The translations under genes were made by a program, and so were the position numbers. This document shows, one piece after another, positions 9,590 through 17,789 of a DNA stretch of 64,000 nucleotides. This DNA comes from a virus. The notes under the pieces are model-generated. The model made no database searches, was not told where the DNA came from, and worked only from the letters and a program-made list of their open reading frames with translations. Every line of letters starts with the position of its first letter. Position 1 is the first letter of the stretch. Location of the stretch: the IMG/VR virus record IMGVR_UViG_3300037516_001783, positions 43,936 through 107,935 of that record, one strand, 5' to 3'.

Positions 9590-9620
9590 GATTAAATAAT
9601 TGATTAATTGAATTTTTTAA

Positions 9621-9629
9621 AACGCTGTT
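9621..9629 (-). promoter_or_regulatory. AACAGCGTT copy ahead of the ligase
   Basis: Minus-strand AACAGCGTT ending 31 nt before the ligase ATG, overlapping the stop codon of the 30-aa membrane peptide gene by one base. Confidence 0.4.
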
Positions 9630-9721
9630 TAATACAGTAAAATGTCTAACAGATTAATGAAATTAAATGCAAGACAAACAACGCTTACGAAGAGAGTACC
9701 TATTACAAATATAATGTTCAT
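9629..9721 (-). CDS. Tiny membrane peptide, 30 aa
   Basis: ATG at 9719-9721 and TAA at 9629-9631; the product (starts MNIIFVIGTLFVSVV, ends NLLDILLY) is a single hydrophobic helix. It sits directly behind a good TAnnTTTG promoter (9746-9753) and ahead of the ligase, so it would be the first product of that transcript. Short enough that chance cannot be excluded. Confidence 0.45.
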   Translation of the reverse strand: MNIIFVIGTLFVSVVCLAFNFINLLDILLY

Positions 9722-9745
9722 AATTTTCTAACTGATTTAACACTA

Positions 9746-9753
9746 CAAAAATA
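9746..9753 (-). promoter_or_regulatory. TAnnTTTG promoter (TATTTTTG)
   Basis: On the minus strand TATTTTTG matches the Bacteroidota -7 consensus TAnnTTTG. It lies about 25 nt upstream of the 30-aa membrane peptide and downstream of the glycosyltransferase stop (9803). The upstream hairpin present in the other cassettes is decayed here. Confidence 0.55.
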
Positions 9754-9802
9754 GTGGTTTTAAAATCAATTAGAAAATTATGTTTAATTAGAAAAGACCG
9801 TT

Positions 9803-10972
9803 TTATAGGTTTTTCAATGCATTTATCAACCTTAAAGCTACTTTTGTTGTATCCATTTTTCTGGCGAATTTCTGACCATTGTCTTGAATCTGTTTCAATT
9901 CTAAACTGTCTTTTTCACCTTTGAACCAATTTATGTATTCTGCTACATTTTCTAACTCAAACTGAACACAACAATCTTCTGGGATAACATTATCAGGGTC
10001 TTCAAAGACATTTCTTTCTATCATAGAAATTGTCCTGTAACATAATGGTTCAAAGTGAGTATAATTAGTATATCCACGAGTACTTAAATCTATACTGAAT
10101 AAACTCTTAGCATAATACTTTTGAAGCAGTTCGAACGGCACATGACCGTACATATTATGAATAGCATTAGGATTATGAACAATGATTTCACTTTTGTCAA
10201 AATTAGGGTCATCTTGAAAGTTAATCTTACTCATACGCCAATCTTCTTTTATGTTATTAAGAAACTCATCTGTTTTCTTAATGTAATGGTATTCAATACC
10301 AACACCAAACATATTGATAGGAACTTCTACTTTGTCAATTTGTTTGAATAACTTATCATGATTTTTCCAACCAATCCATTGAGTTGCTAACATACCAATT
10401 TCTTGTTTTCTGTTAAGCTTCAATTTATCAATAGGTTCAAAATCTATAGGAAAGTAATCCCAATACTTAACACAATCTGCTGGGAATCTTTCTACTGAAT
10501 GACTGAATTTCTTTTGAGAAGAAACACAAATGTCAATGTAATCAGCTACATCTGCTGCCCAAGGATTTGTCTTTTCCCAATTTGCGTCATGATAGATAAC
10601 AACTTTAGGAGGAGTTGGTTCTGTGTATAACAATTTCCAGTTTTCAATGTCTGCTCTACCAAGATTATCTTTAGTAGGGTGAGGAGAATTCTTACAGAAA
10701 ATTATAGCGTCAAATTTATTAAGAGTTTCAATAGAATCTGCTATGTTTTGCATTGTATAACTCAGGTGATGTCCAGCTAACTGATAATCATCTAATTTCT
10801 TCACATCATTTTCACTATCACAAGTGAATCTGTTGGTTGGAGTTGCATAAAAGAATGTAGGTTCTACACCGTTTCTTCTTAAACCCTTTTGAATTTCTTT
10901 ATTCCACGTAACAATACCTCCTGCATTGTTTATAGGAAAGAAAATCATTGCTACTTTTTCTATTTTCCTCAT
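9803..10972 (-). CDS. GT-B glycosyltransferase
   Basis: 389 aa, the size of GT4-like enzymes. The N-terminal Rossmann domain begins VAMIFFPINNAGGIVTWN (8-25), with the glycine turn and a following helix; the second domain starts near IGMLATQWIGWKNHDKL and carries the donor-binding acidic motif THFEPLCYRTISMIE near the C-terminus. Such phage enzymes transfer sugars to modified bases in DNA or to virion or host glycans. The presence of a thymine-hypermodification-like gene nearby favours DNA glycosylation, but this is inference. It overlaps no gene and starts two bases after the preceding stop. Confidence 0.78.
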   Translation of the reverse strand: MRKIEKVAMIFFPINNAGGIVTWNKEIQKGLRRNGVEPTFFYATPTNRFTCDSENDVKKLDDYQLAGHHLSYTMQNIADSIETLNKFDAIIFCKNSPHPTKDNLGRADIENWKLLYTEPTPPKVVIYHDANWEKTNPWAADVADYIDICVSSQKKFSHSVERFPADCVKYWDYFPIDFEPIDKLKLNRKQEIGMLATQWIGWKNHDKLFKQIDKVEVPINMFGVGIEYHYIKKTDEFLNNIKEDWRMSKINFQDDPNFDKSEIIVHNPNAIHNMYGHVPFELLQKYYAKSLFSIDLSTRGYTNYTHFEPLCYRTISMIERNVFEDPDNVIPEDCCVQFELENVAEYINWFKGEKDSLELKQIQDNGQKFARKMDTTKVALRLINALKNL

Positions 10973-10973
10973 C

Positions 10974-11405
10974 TTAATTAAAGAATTGTTTTACTTCTCT
11001 CACTTTTCTATTTAACATTGCTATCTCTAACAATTTAATTGACTTTGTTAAGTCCATTTTACCTTCAGTATCTGTTACCAGAACTAATTCTTCAGAAGTG
11101 TAGTTAGAAAGGAAATCTATTGATTCTACCCAAGACTTAAGAATATCAATTTCTATTGTTCTGTAACCTGATAACAAATCTTTATCTGAAGTTGTAAGCT
11201 TTATAAAGTGTTTTAACCTTACATCTGCGTAGAACTTCGTTATGATGTCAGTAGCTTTAATTGCAACCTCTTTTTCACAACCTTTATCACATTCAGGACA
11301 TAATTTATCGTACTGTAAACTTAGTTCCTTGAAGTGCGAATCAACAGTTTCTGATATCACCTTGATATCAAATAAGAACTTGTAATATAACATTGAAAAT
11401 GCCAT
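10974..11405 (-). CDS. Cysteine-containing 143-aa protein, paralogue of part of 26504-27451
   Basis: Helical protein with a CPECDKGC cluster at about residue 36, followed by EKEVAIKATDIITKFYADV. The same arrangement (YCGDGCSEKVAKEAF) occurs near the N-terminus of the 315-aa protein at 26504-27451, so this is a stand-alone version of that domain. The cysteines could bind a metal. Function unknown. Confidence 0.68.
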   Translation of the reverse strand: MAFSMLYYKFLFDIKVISETVDSHFKELSLQYDKLCPECDKGCEKEVAIKATDIITKFYADVRLKHFIKLTTSDKDLLSGYRTIEIDILKSWVESIDFLSNYTSEELVLVTDTEGKMDLTKSIKLLEIAMLNRKVREVKQFFN

Positions 11406-11429
11406 GATTTTTATTTTTTTATGGTTAAA

Positions 11430-11474
11430 AAGTGTGGATTAACTTCAAAAAACTCTGTTAGTTAATCCACACTT
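11430..11474 (-). terminator. Strong hairpin terminator
   Basis: Perfect 14-bp inverted repeat, 11430-11443 with 11461-11474, starting four bases after the stop of the 520-aa gene; in the minus-strand RNA the stem is followed directly by a run of five T. It ends the transcript of the zinc/OB-fold gene. Confidence 0.8.
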
Positions 11475-11477
11475 AAA

Positions 11478-13040
11478 TTATTTACTCAATCTACCAAGAG
11501 CAGTTCGTTTTACTCCGTTGAACTCTTTATGTTCTTTAATTTCAAAAGTAGCTTTTATAACACTACCAACTTTCACTTCTTCAGAATCACTGAATTTAGG
11601 ATTAACAGTACCGAATTTTGTGAAATTATTACCTTCTTCATCAACAAATGAAAATAGAGTCCAAGTACCGAATTGTCCATTCCCAGTTTTGATATCTGTG
11701 ACAGTTAAGGTTAATTTTTCTTTCTGACCAACAGTACCTACAAATTTTGTTTCTGGTGTAGATTTGAACTTCAAGAACGAAGCATATCCAGCAGATAAAA
11801 CAGATAAATCTTTGTTCATTATCATTTTCTGGTTAGCAACTTTTTGAAGTTTATAATTGAAATCTTCAACGGTTCCAGAAACTTGAATTTCTTTAGTTTT
11901 GAAAGTACAAGTTACAGCACCACCAGCAAACTGTTTATCAAATTTACAACATTCAGTTATAGTGATAGAATTATGACCAACGTAAAAACCAGAAACTGTT
12001 AGTGTACGAATACTCCCTCCGTAATTTCTTTGAATATCTTGTAATGAAGAATCAAAACCATTATGATATTCAACTTTTTCAAAAACACCGTCTTGAATGT
12101 ATTGCTTAATTTCTGCTAACCAATTATCTTGACTTAATTCAACCCTTTCAGTTACAGTTTCTGTATAAGAATACGTATTCAACTTCAGGTTGTTAACATA
12201 CTCAATGAATTCAGAAAAATCAACTTGTTTATAATCTTCAGAAACTTTCTTCAAAGATTGGTACAACTTGTTAATTGTAGCAGTTTCTTTATTAAGTTGC
12301 ATGCTTAAATCATTCTCATATTGAATATCACCATTATGGTCATAAACATAAGCACCTCTGTAATTTGTAACAGGTTTTTGAGCGAACTTTTGTTTTTCAT
12401 AACCAAATTCAGAAACTTCTGGTATAAGAACAGACATCACCTTTTCCATTTCAATGCCACTGTATTTGTTCAACCAAGACCTATCTCTACCTGACCTTCT
12501 ACTATAATCATCCCAATCCTCACCATCACCGTTGAAGTTAAAAACAAGGACTTCTGTGAACATTACTTGTAAGTTGGTGATATTAGTCTCTGACATTCCT
12601 AAAAATTCCTTAGAGCATGTAGAACCAACCTGTTTGAATGTAGTACCGTTTTTAACAATAAATGATTTCCTACGAGCATTATGATTTCCTCCACAGTGGT
12701 CACATTTATTGTAATCTAAACCTAACTCTACAGGAGGAACTGTATTCACATCTATAGGTAAAACTATTTGGTCTTGAAATAAAACAACTGAAACTAAATC
12801 CCAACCATTCAATTTATAAGAACTGTCAATGTCTAAAATAACATCAACAACTTCTAACATTACAATTCTGGTATATTTCTCACCCTCACAATCCTCGTAA
12901 ATAGTTTTTTCTCTGTTGTATGTATCACCATATTTAAAAGTAGGCTTCTCCAAACCCATTTTACCAACTTTCTTAGCAAAAAGATTGAATTTAGTTTCGA
13001 AGTTATGTTTAGAACAAGTTTCTATTTGAATAGTTCTCAT
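11478..13040 (-). CDS. Zinc-ribbon protein with C-terminal OB fold
   Basis: 520 aa. A treble-clef/ribbon-like motif, CDHCGGNHNARR (residues 113-124), is followed by a second cysteine in QVGSTCSKEFLG, about 20 residues on. The last 85 residues look like an OB fold of the kind seen in single-strand-binding proteins: KFVGTVGQKEKLTLTV, a GQFGTWTLFSFVDEEGN strand pair and KEHKEFNGVKRT. Nucleic-acid binding is therefore likely. Related proteins occur in other phages and plasmids as conserved hypotheticals (recollection). It is the sole gene between a promoter (13082-13089) and a strong terminator, so it is a monocistronic unit that may be highly expressed. Confidence 0.72.
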   Translation of the reverse strand: MRTIQIETCSKHNFETKFNLFAKKVGKMGLEKPTFKYGDTYNREKTIYEDCEGEKYTRIVMLEVVDVILDIDSSYKLNGWDLVSVVLFQDQIVLPIDVNTVPPVELGLDYNKCDHCGGNHNARRKSFIVKNGTTFKQVGSTCSKEFLGMSETNITNLQVMFTEVLVFNFNGDGEDWDDYSRRSGRDRSWLNKYSGIEMEKVMSVLIPEVSEFGYEKQKFAQKPVTNYRGAYVYDHNGDIQYENDLSMQLNKETATINKLYQSLKKVSEDYKQVDFSEFIEYVNNLKLNTYSYTETVTERVELSQDNWLAEIKQYIQDGVFEKVEYHNGFDSSLQDIQRNYGGSIRTLTVSGFYVGHNSITITECCKFDKQFAGGAVTCTFKTKEIQVSGTVEDFNYKLQKVANQKMIMNKDLSVLSAGYASFLKFKSTPETKFVGTVGQKEKLTLTVTDIKTGNGQFGTWTLFSFVDEEGNNFTKFGTVNPKFSDSEEVKVGSVIKATFEIKEHKEFNGVKRTALGRLSK

Positions 13041-13081
13041 GATTAAATAATTAAATGTTCAAGCTTCATTGCTTAACATTA

Positions 13082-13089
13082 CAAAGGTA
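13082..13089 (-). promoter_or_regulatory. TAnnTTTG promoter (TACCTTTG)
   Basis: Drives the 520-aa gene, whose ATG is about 42 nt downstream behind an AT-rich leader ending TTATTTAATC. It directly follows the terminator at 13110-13140, the standard cassette arrangement in this genome. Confidence 0.75.
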
Positions 13090-13109
13090 GTAATAAAAAA
13101 ATTAAAAAG

Positions 13110-13140
13110 AAAACAGTCTTTAAAAGGAAAAGACTGTTTT
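13110..13140 (-). terminator. Cassette terminator AAAACAGTCTTT
   Basis: Perfect 12-bp stem, 13110-13121 with 13129-13140, 7-nt loop, followed on the minus strand by a long T-rich stretch. It ends the accessory transcript whose last gene stops at 13151. Confidence 0.82.
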
Positions 13141-13150
13141 GATTAAAATG

Positions 13151-13357
13151 TTATGCAGAACCATAACGAAAACTTATCCAACATTCACTACCAGAGTTCC
13201 AGTGAAAACCAAGTTCATTTAATTTAACTTTGTCTTCTTCTGAAACCTCTTCTTCTGTAATACCCATAATCATAAGTTCATCATGTTCACAATGAGTTGG
13301 GTAATCTTCATTTTTGTACTTTAAGAAGATTTGTAAAGCTTCGATTAATTTTTCCAT
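13151..13357 (-). CDS. Conserved small phage protein, 68 aa
   Basis: Contains YPTHCEHDELMIMGI and LNELGFHWNSG, ending in ISFRYGSA. I recognise this as a small family that recurs in phages of Bacteroidota and elsewhere without an assigned function; the invariant HCEHD and the aromatic C-terminus suggest a folded, possibly metal-binding protein. Last gene before the cassette terminator. Confidence 0.72.
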   Translation of the reverse strand: MEKLIEALQIFLKYKNEDYPTHCEHDELMIMGITEEEVSEEDKVKLNELGFHWNSGSECWISFRYGSA

Positions 13358-13360
13358 AAC

Positions 13361-13663
13361 TTAATTTTCAAAAGATTCTGGTTTGATTATCACAATGTAT
13401 TTTGGATTTAAACATGCTAACTCTTTATGATAAACAACAATTTCATCCTTAAAATGATTCGGATTTACTATGATACCATGTATATGGGTTATGTTTGAAA
13501 TTACTGTTGTTGTGATATTATTTACACTATTTAAATATTGACGAACTTCATCTTCAATGAATTCTTTTAAACGTGGAGAATAACAAATCATTAAATCTTT
13601 GTCTGCACAACCCTTGCTATTCAACATTAAAATAGCTTCTTTTATTTTGTCATTTACTTTCAT
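13361..13663 (-). CDS. Unrecognised 100-aa protein
   Basis: The ATG at 13661-13663 is preferred to a TTG one codon upstream. It overlaps the stop of the AP2-like gene by 14 nt. An N-terminal helix is followed by alternating hydrophobic strands (THIHGIIVNPNHFKDEIVVYH). No family recognised. Confidence 0.65.
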   Translation of the reverse strand: MKVNDKIKEAILMLNSKGCADKDLMICYSPRLKEFIEDEVRQYLNSVNNITTTVISNITHIHGIIVNPNHFKDEIVVYHKELACLNPKYIVIIKPESFEN

Positions 13664-13934
13664 CAACTTTTTTCTTTAAAGTGTTATTTGGTGGGACTTT
13701 CCCATCCTTAATGAATCTCAAGTCAACTGCTTTTGCCGCTTCTTTTTCACCTTCATTACCTACAACTGATTCTGGGAATAACCTTACAAATTGATAATTT
13801 GGGATTCTAGCTTTCCAAATTATCTCACCTGTTCTTATATCTTGGTATTTGTAGACATATTTGTACTTTTTAGACTTCGCTATTTTCTCAAGTTGAGTTT
13901 TTATCGTACCTATGTTATGAGTTGGTCTAATCAT
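13650..13934 (-). CDS. AP2/ERF-like DNA-binding domain protein
   Basis: 94 aa. After a basic N-terminal helix (IKTQLEKIAKSKKYKY) comes a three-strand-plus-helix pattern: YKYQDIRTGEIIWKARI, RLFPESVVG, then a helix EGEKEAAKAVDLRFIKDG. The W-[KR]-A-R-I strand and the E-A-A-K-A-[VY]-D helix are the signature of AP2-like domains, also found in phage homing endonucleases. Here it stands alone with no nuclease domain, so a DNA-binding regulator or a homing-endonuclease remnant are both possible. Confidence 0.6.
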   Translation of the reverse strand: MIRPTHNIGTIKTQLEKIAKSKKYKYVYKYQDIRTGEIIWKARIPNYQFVRLFPESVVGNEGEKEAAKAVDLRFIKDGKVPPNNTLKKKVDESK

Positions 13935-14389
13935 CTCTTCTTTTTCTTCAATTCTCTTTGCATTTTCCTTCTAACTGCTCTACCAGAAAGGTAATGCTGA
14001 GAACCATCTGGTTTGGTAACTATATGGTCTTCATAAGATAATAAAGGTCTGTCGTAAAATGATTTGTTAAAAATATCTGGAACAGGTTCAATCTTAAACT
14101 TACTCAATACAGGCTCTTGTAACTCAGAAATTTTTGGGTCGTAAGGTATTAATTCAAAATCCTTTTCAAGTGCTGTGTGGATTTGTGCCATACCTGAACC
14201 TGCAATACCACAACCTACAATGTAAAGTGCTTTTTTCTTGGGTCCTTCAAACAACTTAACATCTTTAGCAGTAATTTCTTTTTCAACATTATCTGTAGTG
14301 TCTAAAACTTTGATAACAGATTCTCCATTTTCAATCTCATCTCTCAACTTTTGAAAGTGATTTTCCCATTTATCCTCTTGGTGTGGCAT
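13931..14389 (-). CDS. Unrecognised 152-aa protein
   Basis: Acidic N-terminal helix, then KALYIVGCGIAGSGMAQI (about 52-69), which looks like a strand-glycine-turn-helix of a Rossmann type, and a strongly basic C-terminus (LSGRAVRRKMQRELKKKKR). No cofactor-binding family could be assigned. Overlaps the next gene by 4 nt (ATGA-type). Confidence 0.62.
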   Translation of the reverse strand: MPHQEDKWENHFQKLRDEIENGESVIKVLDTTDNVEKEITAKDVKLFEGPKKKALYIVGCGIAGSGMAQIHTALEKDFELIPYDPKISELQEPVLSKFKIEPVPDIFNKSFYDRPLLSYEDHIVTKPDGSQHYLSGRAVRRKMQRELKKKKR

Positions 14390-14735
14390 TTTGAATTATG
14401 TTGTGAAGTTCTAATTTTAGATTGGCAATTTTCACATCTGCTTCCAGTAACTTACCTTCCAATTCAGATAATTGTCTCCTCAAAGATATTTCTTCATCTG
14501 TTGGTTTTACTGTCTCTTCATTTGTATTTATCAAACCTTCCTCTTTAATAAAATCATTGTAGTCCTTTAAAATTGATACATTTGACCGATGGTCATATTC
14601 ACCATTTTTTGTAAATGTGATAAAACATTTAGGTTCCTCACATACTGACAGAGTAAGAGGATAATCAGTGCCATGATTTTTGTTGTTTTCTAGAACTCCT
14701 ACAATTACTACTTTTTGACCTAATTTGAATTCCAT
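14370..14735 (-). CDS. SH3-like N-terminus plus coiled coil, 121 aa
   Basis: Residues 1-55 are beta-rich (MEFKLGQKVVIVGVLENN; later CFITFTKNGEYDHRSN); residues 75-112 are a coiled coil (SLRRQLSELEGKLLEADVKI). No known family. Overlaps the following gene by 20 nt. Confidence 0.65.
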   Translation of the reverse strand: MEFKLGQKVVIVGVLENNKNHGTDYPLTLSVCEEPKCFITFTKNGEYDHRSNVSILKDYNDFIKEEGLINTNEETVKPTDEEISLRRQLSELEGKLLEADVKIANLKLELHNIIQNATPRG

Positions 14736-14755
14736 GATTTCTCTAATTTATTTTG

Positions 14756-14998
14756 TTAAATTGTTAAATTGTTAATTAATAGTTTTAATTCATCAATTGA
14801 CGAAATTAAATGTCCCCAAGGATGAGTATCAGCATGCCATTTTTTACTTGACAATCCCATAAAAGTATCAGGAATTGGATAGAAATATTGAGGGATAACT
14901 GATTTTATGATTTTATAAATTTGTTGTTGATTTTCTTCAGTAACATTTATACACCAATCAGTTGTTAATTGTCCATCTCTAATGACTTCTTTTTCCAC
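14756..14998 (-). CDS. Small WCI-VTE family protein, 80 aa
   Basis: GTG start at 14996-14998, inside the preceding gene. The motif DWCINVTEENQQQIYKI matches NNWCIWVTENQIFDVF in the 315-aa protein at 26504-27451, so the two share a domain. The rest (HADTHPWGHLISSIDELKLL) looks like a small alpha/beta fold. I have seen this type of short phage protein repeatedly without function. Confidence 0.65.
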   Translation of the reverse strand: MEKEVIRDGQLTTDWCINVTEENQQQIYKIIKSVIPQYFYPIPDTFMGLSSKKWHADTHPWGHLISSIDELKLLINNLTI

Positions 14999-15309
14999 GA
15001 TTCCTCTAATTTATTTTGTCCATTCCAGCTTACTAATTTTTCATCCTCTGTGAGGTCAACCATTTCAAAATAACCTAACTCTTGAACGAGGATTAACTTT
15101 TCATTTAAATCCTTAAAAGCTTCAAAAAATTTACTACAACAAATATCCTCACCTTGAATTGAAGCTTTATGGCATGTGAAGTGTGTAGGATATGAATTGT
15201 CTTTTGGGTTGTTACAATTTTCAATAATCTCTTTTGCTCTTTCTACAGATACAATTCTGTCTTTGGTTAGTAAGCAATTTTTACAAGGTTTATTGTAGAC
15301 TTTTAACAT
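14965..15309 (-). CDS. Cysteine-rich small phage protein, 114 aa
   Basis: KPCKNCLLTKDRIVSVERAK at the start, then CNNPKDNSYPTHFTCHKAS and DICCSKFF: a set of six or more cysteines that probably binds zinc or iron. A recurrent phage family of unknown role. A copy of AACAGCGTT sits 30 nt before its ATG. Confidence 0.7.
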   Translation of the reverse strand: MLKVYNKPCKNCLLTKDRIVSVERAKEIIENCNNPKDNSYPTHFTCHKASIQGEDICCSKFFEAFKDLNEKLILVQELGYFEMVDLTEDEKLVSWNGQNKLEESWKKKSLEMDN

Positions 15310-15324
15310 GATTGATTAAAATTG

Positions 15325-15486
15325 TTAAGCAACAACATCAACGCTGTTTTGTTTTATAGATTGAAGTGCTTCTAAAATGTTTTTAACAACAATTTCTTTC
15401 TGAGATAACCAATCTTCGAGTTGTTTTATAGTAGGAACAGCAACTAAAGAAGTTAATCTACCACCTTGCTCTATATAAACCAACAC
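15325..15486 (-). CDS. Small prot with GTG start, 53 aa
   Basis: GTG at 15484-15486, just after an in-frame TGA and inside the end of the upstream gene; TAA at 15325-15327. Product MLVYIEQGGRLTSLVAV... with a helix KQLEDWLSQKEIVVKNILEA, a normal soluble composition. It fills a 150-nt gap and keeps the usual overlapping-gene style. Unknown function. Confidence 0.5.
   Translation of the reverse strand: MLVYIEQGGRLTSLVAVPTIKQLEDWLSQKEIVVKNILEALQSIKQNSVDVVA
15340..15348 (-). promoter_or_regulatory. AACAGCGTT copy ahead of the cysteine-rich gene
   Basis: Ends 30 nt before the ATG at 15309; lies within the last codons of the 53-aa gene. Confidence 0.4.
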
Positions 15487-15754
15487 TCACTTCAATATGT
15501 TCAGCAGTTCTCTCTTCTTTGATTTTGAACTTCTCAAGTTCCTCCATAGCCTTTTCAATAAAAGAAACCTTATCTTCAACAGTTCCGTCAATATTTAACA
15601 GAATATCATGAACTAAATTCAAACTCCTTAATGAATGTGCTTTAGCTAAATCTAAATCTTCTTTGTTTCTGAATACTCCAAAACCATGTTCTTGTAACAA
15701 GAAATTTGCTAAAGTTATAGGGGCTAAATCTTTGATGTTTTTGTTATCACTCAT
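15458..15754 (-). CDS. Unrecognised 98-aa protein
   Basis: Helical, acidic: LAPITLANFLLQEHGFGVF, KAHSLRSLNLVHDILLNI and FIEKAMEELEKFKI. The stop is TAG, overlapping the GTG start of the next small gene by 29 nt. No family. Confidence 0.6.
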   Translation of the reverse strand: MSDNKNIKDLAPITLANFLLQEHGFGVFRNKEDLDLAKAHSLRSLNLVHDILLNIDGTVEDKVSFIEKAMEELEKFKIKEERTAEHIEVSVGLYRARW

Positions 15755-15826
15755 TAGAATTTTGTTTTAGTGAAGTAATTTAACAATTTAGAAAACCATG
15801 TTTGCTTGGGTCTATGCACTAATGGT

Positions 15827-16027
15827 TTACTCTTCATCTGCGTTTTCTAAGTATGCACAACTTTGTGATTCTTGTGCTCTTATTTTGAAAAGAACATTAC
15901 CTTCTTTGTCAACCACAATACAGTAATTACAATCAGCTTTGTTTATGAACAACCTTAAACCTCTAACTTCTTTAACAAGTTCAAAGGACATATCTTTGTA
16001 CCTTATTTCTGTTGAAATCTTATCCAT
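15827..16027 (-). CDS. Unrecognised 66-aa protein
   Basis: ATG at 16025-16027 chosen because the codons upstream lead only to a TTG and overlap the preceding stop. Beta-rich (CNYCIVVDKEGNVLFKIRA) with a CNYC pair. Unknown. Confidence 0.6.
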   Translation of the reverse strand: MDKISTEIRYKDMSFELVKEVRGLRLFINKADCNYCIVVDKEGNVLFKIRAQESQSCAYLENADEE

Positions 16028-16028
16028 T

Positions 16029-16199
16029 TTATTTAACAACTAAAATTAACATTTCATTTATATTAGTATCAAGCAAACACTTTTCAACTTTATATTCAAA
16101 ACCGTAATGTAATACAACATCACCTTTAGACATTGTTATAGGGAAATCATATTCTGCTAAAATCTCCCAACCTTTCATTAAAATTACTTTTGTTTTCAT
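16029..16199 (-). CDS. Unrecognised 56-aa protein
   Basis: ATG at 16197-16199, TAA at 16029-16031, one base before the next ATG. Product MKTKVILMKGWEILAEYDF..., beta-rich, ending MLILVVK. Composition and tight spacing support a real gene. Confidence 0.6.
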   Translation of the reverse strand: MKTKVILMKGWEILAEYDFPITMSKGDVVLHYGFEYKVEKCLLDTNINEMLILVVK

Positions 16200-16206
16200 A
16201 AAGTAT

Positions 16207-16659
16207 TTACATTTTATGACCTGATTTCATTAACAATACAGTAAAAGTTTTAACATTGTTTTGATTTGACATACTTCTAAAAACCCTTTCTATGTTGTAT
16301 TCTGTAATGAATTTGTAAAACCTTTCTTGTACTTTTATAACTTTAGAAGATAAAACATGAGGAACATTTTCCATGAGTGCTTTTAAGTAGTAAAAATCAT
16401 CCTCATCTAAAACTAATACTGTGTAACAAGGCTTTATTGCTTTACGTAAATGTGACAAATCAAGTGGGACATCCATAATCACTTTGTTTTTAGAAGTTAA
16501 ATCCAAATCAACAGTTGGTGTTGAAGGGTTTTCTCCTGTAATTAATTTGCCATGTGGGTCTCTACCATGAATCCTTTTGTCAACATAACCAGAATTCATA
16601 TTCATTTGGCTTTTTACAGTAATTTCTTCCTTATATTCCCAAGGTCTTTTATTTTCCAT
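16207..16659 (-). CDS. Unrecognised 150-aa protein
   Basis: The N-terminal 60 residues look unstructured (RPWEYKEEITVKSQ, DKRIHGRDPHGK, ENPSTPTVDLDL), followed by an alpha/beta part with CYTVLVLDEDDFYYLKALM and a terminal strand TFTVLLMKSGHKM. No known family. Confidence 0.65.
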   Translation of the reverse strand: MENKRPWEYKEEITVKSQMNMNSGYVDKRIHGRDPHGKLITGENPSTPTVDLDLTSKNKVIMDVPLDLSHLRKAIKPCYTVLVLDEDDFYYLKALMENVPHVLSSKVIKVQERFYKFITEYNIERVFRSMSNQNNVKTFTVLLMKSGHKM

Positions 16660-16670
16660 ATCGTTAAAAA

Positions 16671-17243
16671 TTAATCGTCCGAACCTCCACTATCACTTGA
16701 ACCTCCACCGTCATAACTTGAACCAGAATCGCTGGGAGAGTAATCATTATCAGAACTTGAATCGTTATTCCATATAGAAAAAGGACTCATTGGGTTTAAC
16801 GGATTGCATGGGTCAAGTATATCATCACCACTTTGATTACCATTGGTTGCAGGACGAGAATAAGTTCTTGATTCTTGTTCCCACTTTTTAAGGTTTCTAA
16901 CACGAGTTGATTCTTCCCTTTGTTTTTGCCATGCCTGACCTTCTTTTGTTCTTAGGAATTGTTCGTGTTCCCTATCCTTCTCAATTCTTTGTTTTACTTC
17001 AAAGTGTCTTCTGATTTTATCACTCCTCAAATCCTGTTTCTCTTTTGTAGTTGGTATTCTTCCATACCACCCTACAAACTTATCCTTAGCACTGAAACCT
17101 TTTTCACCTGTTATTGTTTCTACATTAAAGTCAGCTGATTTCTCATCTTCATTTGTTTCAGGTCTGTTTCTGTGATAATCTTTGAACTTGAGAAACAAGC
17201 AACCACAGATTATTGTTACGATAATTATTAACAGGATTTCCAT
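16671..17243 (-). CDS. Membrane-anchored protein with Ser/Gly/Asp-rich tail
   Basis: 190 aa. One N-terminal membrane helix (residues 2-20, EILLIIIVTIICGCLFL), then a highly charged, probably helical section (90-130) and a C-terminal tail of about 30 residues composed almost only of S, G and D. Such tails are flexible; the protein would sit in the inner membrane facing either side. Unknown role; first of a run of membrane proteins (16671-18430). Confidence 0.68.
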   Translation of the reverse strand: MEILLIIIVTIICGCLFLKFKDYHRNRPETNEDEKSADFNVETITGEKGFSAKDKFVGWYGRIPTTKEKQDLRSDKIRRHFEVKQRIEKDREHEQFLRTKEGQAWQKQREESTRVRNLKKWEQESRTYSRPATNGNQSGDDILDPCNPLNPMSPFSIWNNDSSSDNDYSPSDSGSSYDGGGSSDSGGSDD

Positions 17244-17244
17244 A

Positions 17245-17529
17245 TTAACTTAAAATTTGGAATTTATCTTTAATTATATCTTCCAAATCAACTTCTTTAG
17301 GTATGTTTTGAAAGTTCTTTTTAACATCTTCAGAAATTACTTTTATAACTTCATCTTCTGCTTCGTTGTTGTTATGGTCTTTATACCAATCGTACTCATT
17401 TTCATAATCTTCATCATCTTCCTCCCAATCAGACCACTCTAAAATTTCTTCATCTAACATTCCTGTTACACGCTCTTCAGGATAATTCTTTTCAATGAAT
17501 TCAGCAATTGATTTTACAATACTTTCCAT
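17245..17529 (-). CDS. Very acidic 94-aa protein
   Basis: Contains EWSDWEEDDEDYENEYDWY and is rich in D/E throughout, which could mark a DNA mimic; without a recognised family this is only a possibility. Shares one base with the start of the next gene upstream. Confidence 0.62.
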   Translation of the reverse strand: MESIVKSIAEFIEKNYPEERVTGMLDEEILEWSDWEEDDEDYENEYDWYKDHNNNEAEDEVIKVISEDVKKNFQNIPKEVDLEDIIKDKFQILS

Positions 17530-17789
17530 TACACTTCTTTTAAATTATTTAACAAGAATTTGTAGAACTTCTTTTCAGCGTTAATTTTTAACCTTGTATA
17601 ACAAGAATAAGTTTTGATATTTCCATTTCCATCCTTGTAATTGAAGTGAAATTCTTCAGCACCTTTAGGACATTTCTTGAAGTTTCCTGGAGTGTTAACT
17701 TCATGTTCTCCTCTACTTTCTGAAGTTGAAGACATTGCTGTTATCATACCAAACATAGCAGATAACATTCCTATTTTCTTTAAAGACAT
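17529..17789 (-). CDS. Small protein with hydrophobic leader, 86 aa
   Basis: Residues 6-22 (IGMLSAMFGMITAMSST) resemble a signal sequence, followed by KKCPKGAEEFHFNYKDGNG, a KCPKG-[x]-EF motif I know from small phage proteins of unknown function, with a second cysteine pair site SCYT. Possibly exported. Confidence 0.62.
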   Translation of the reverse strand: MSLKKIGMLSAMFGMITAMSSTSESRGEHEVNTPGNFKKCPKGAEEFHFNYKDGNGNIKTYSCYTRLKINAEKKFYKFLLNNLKEV

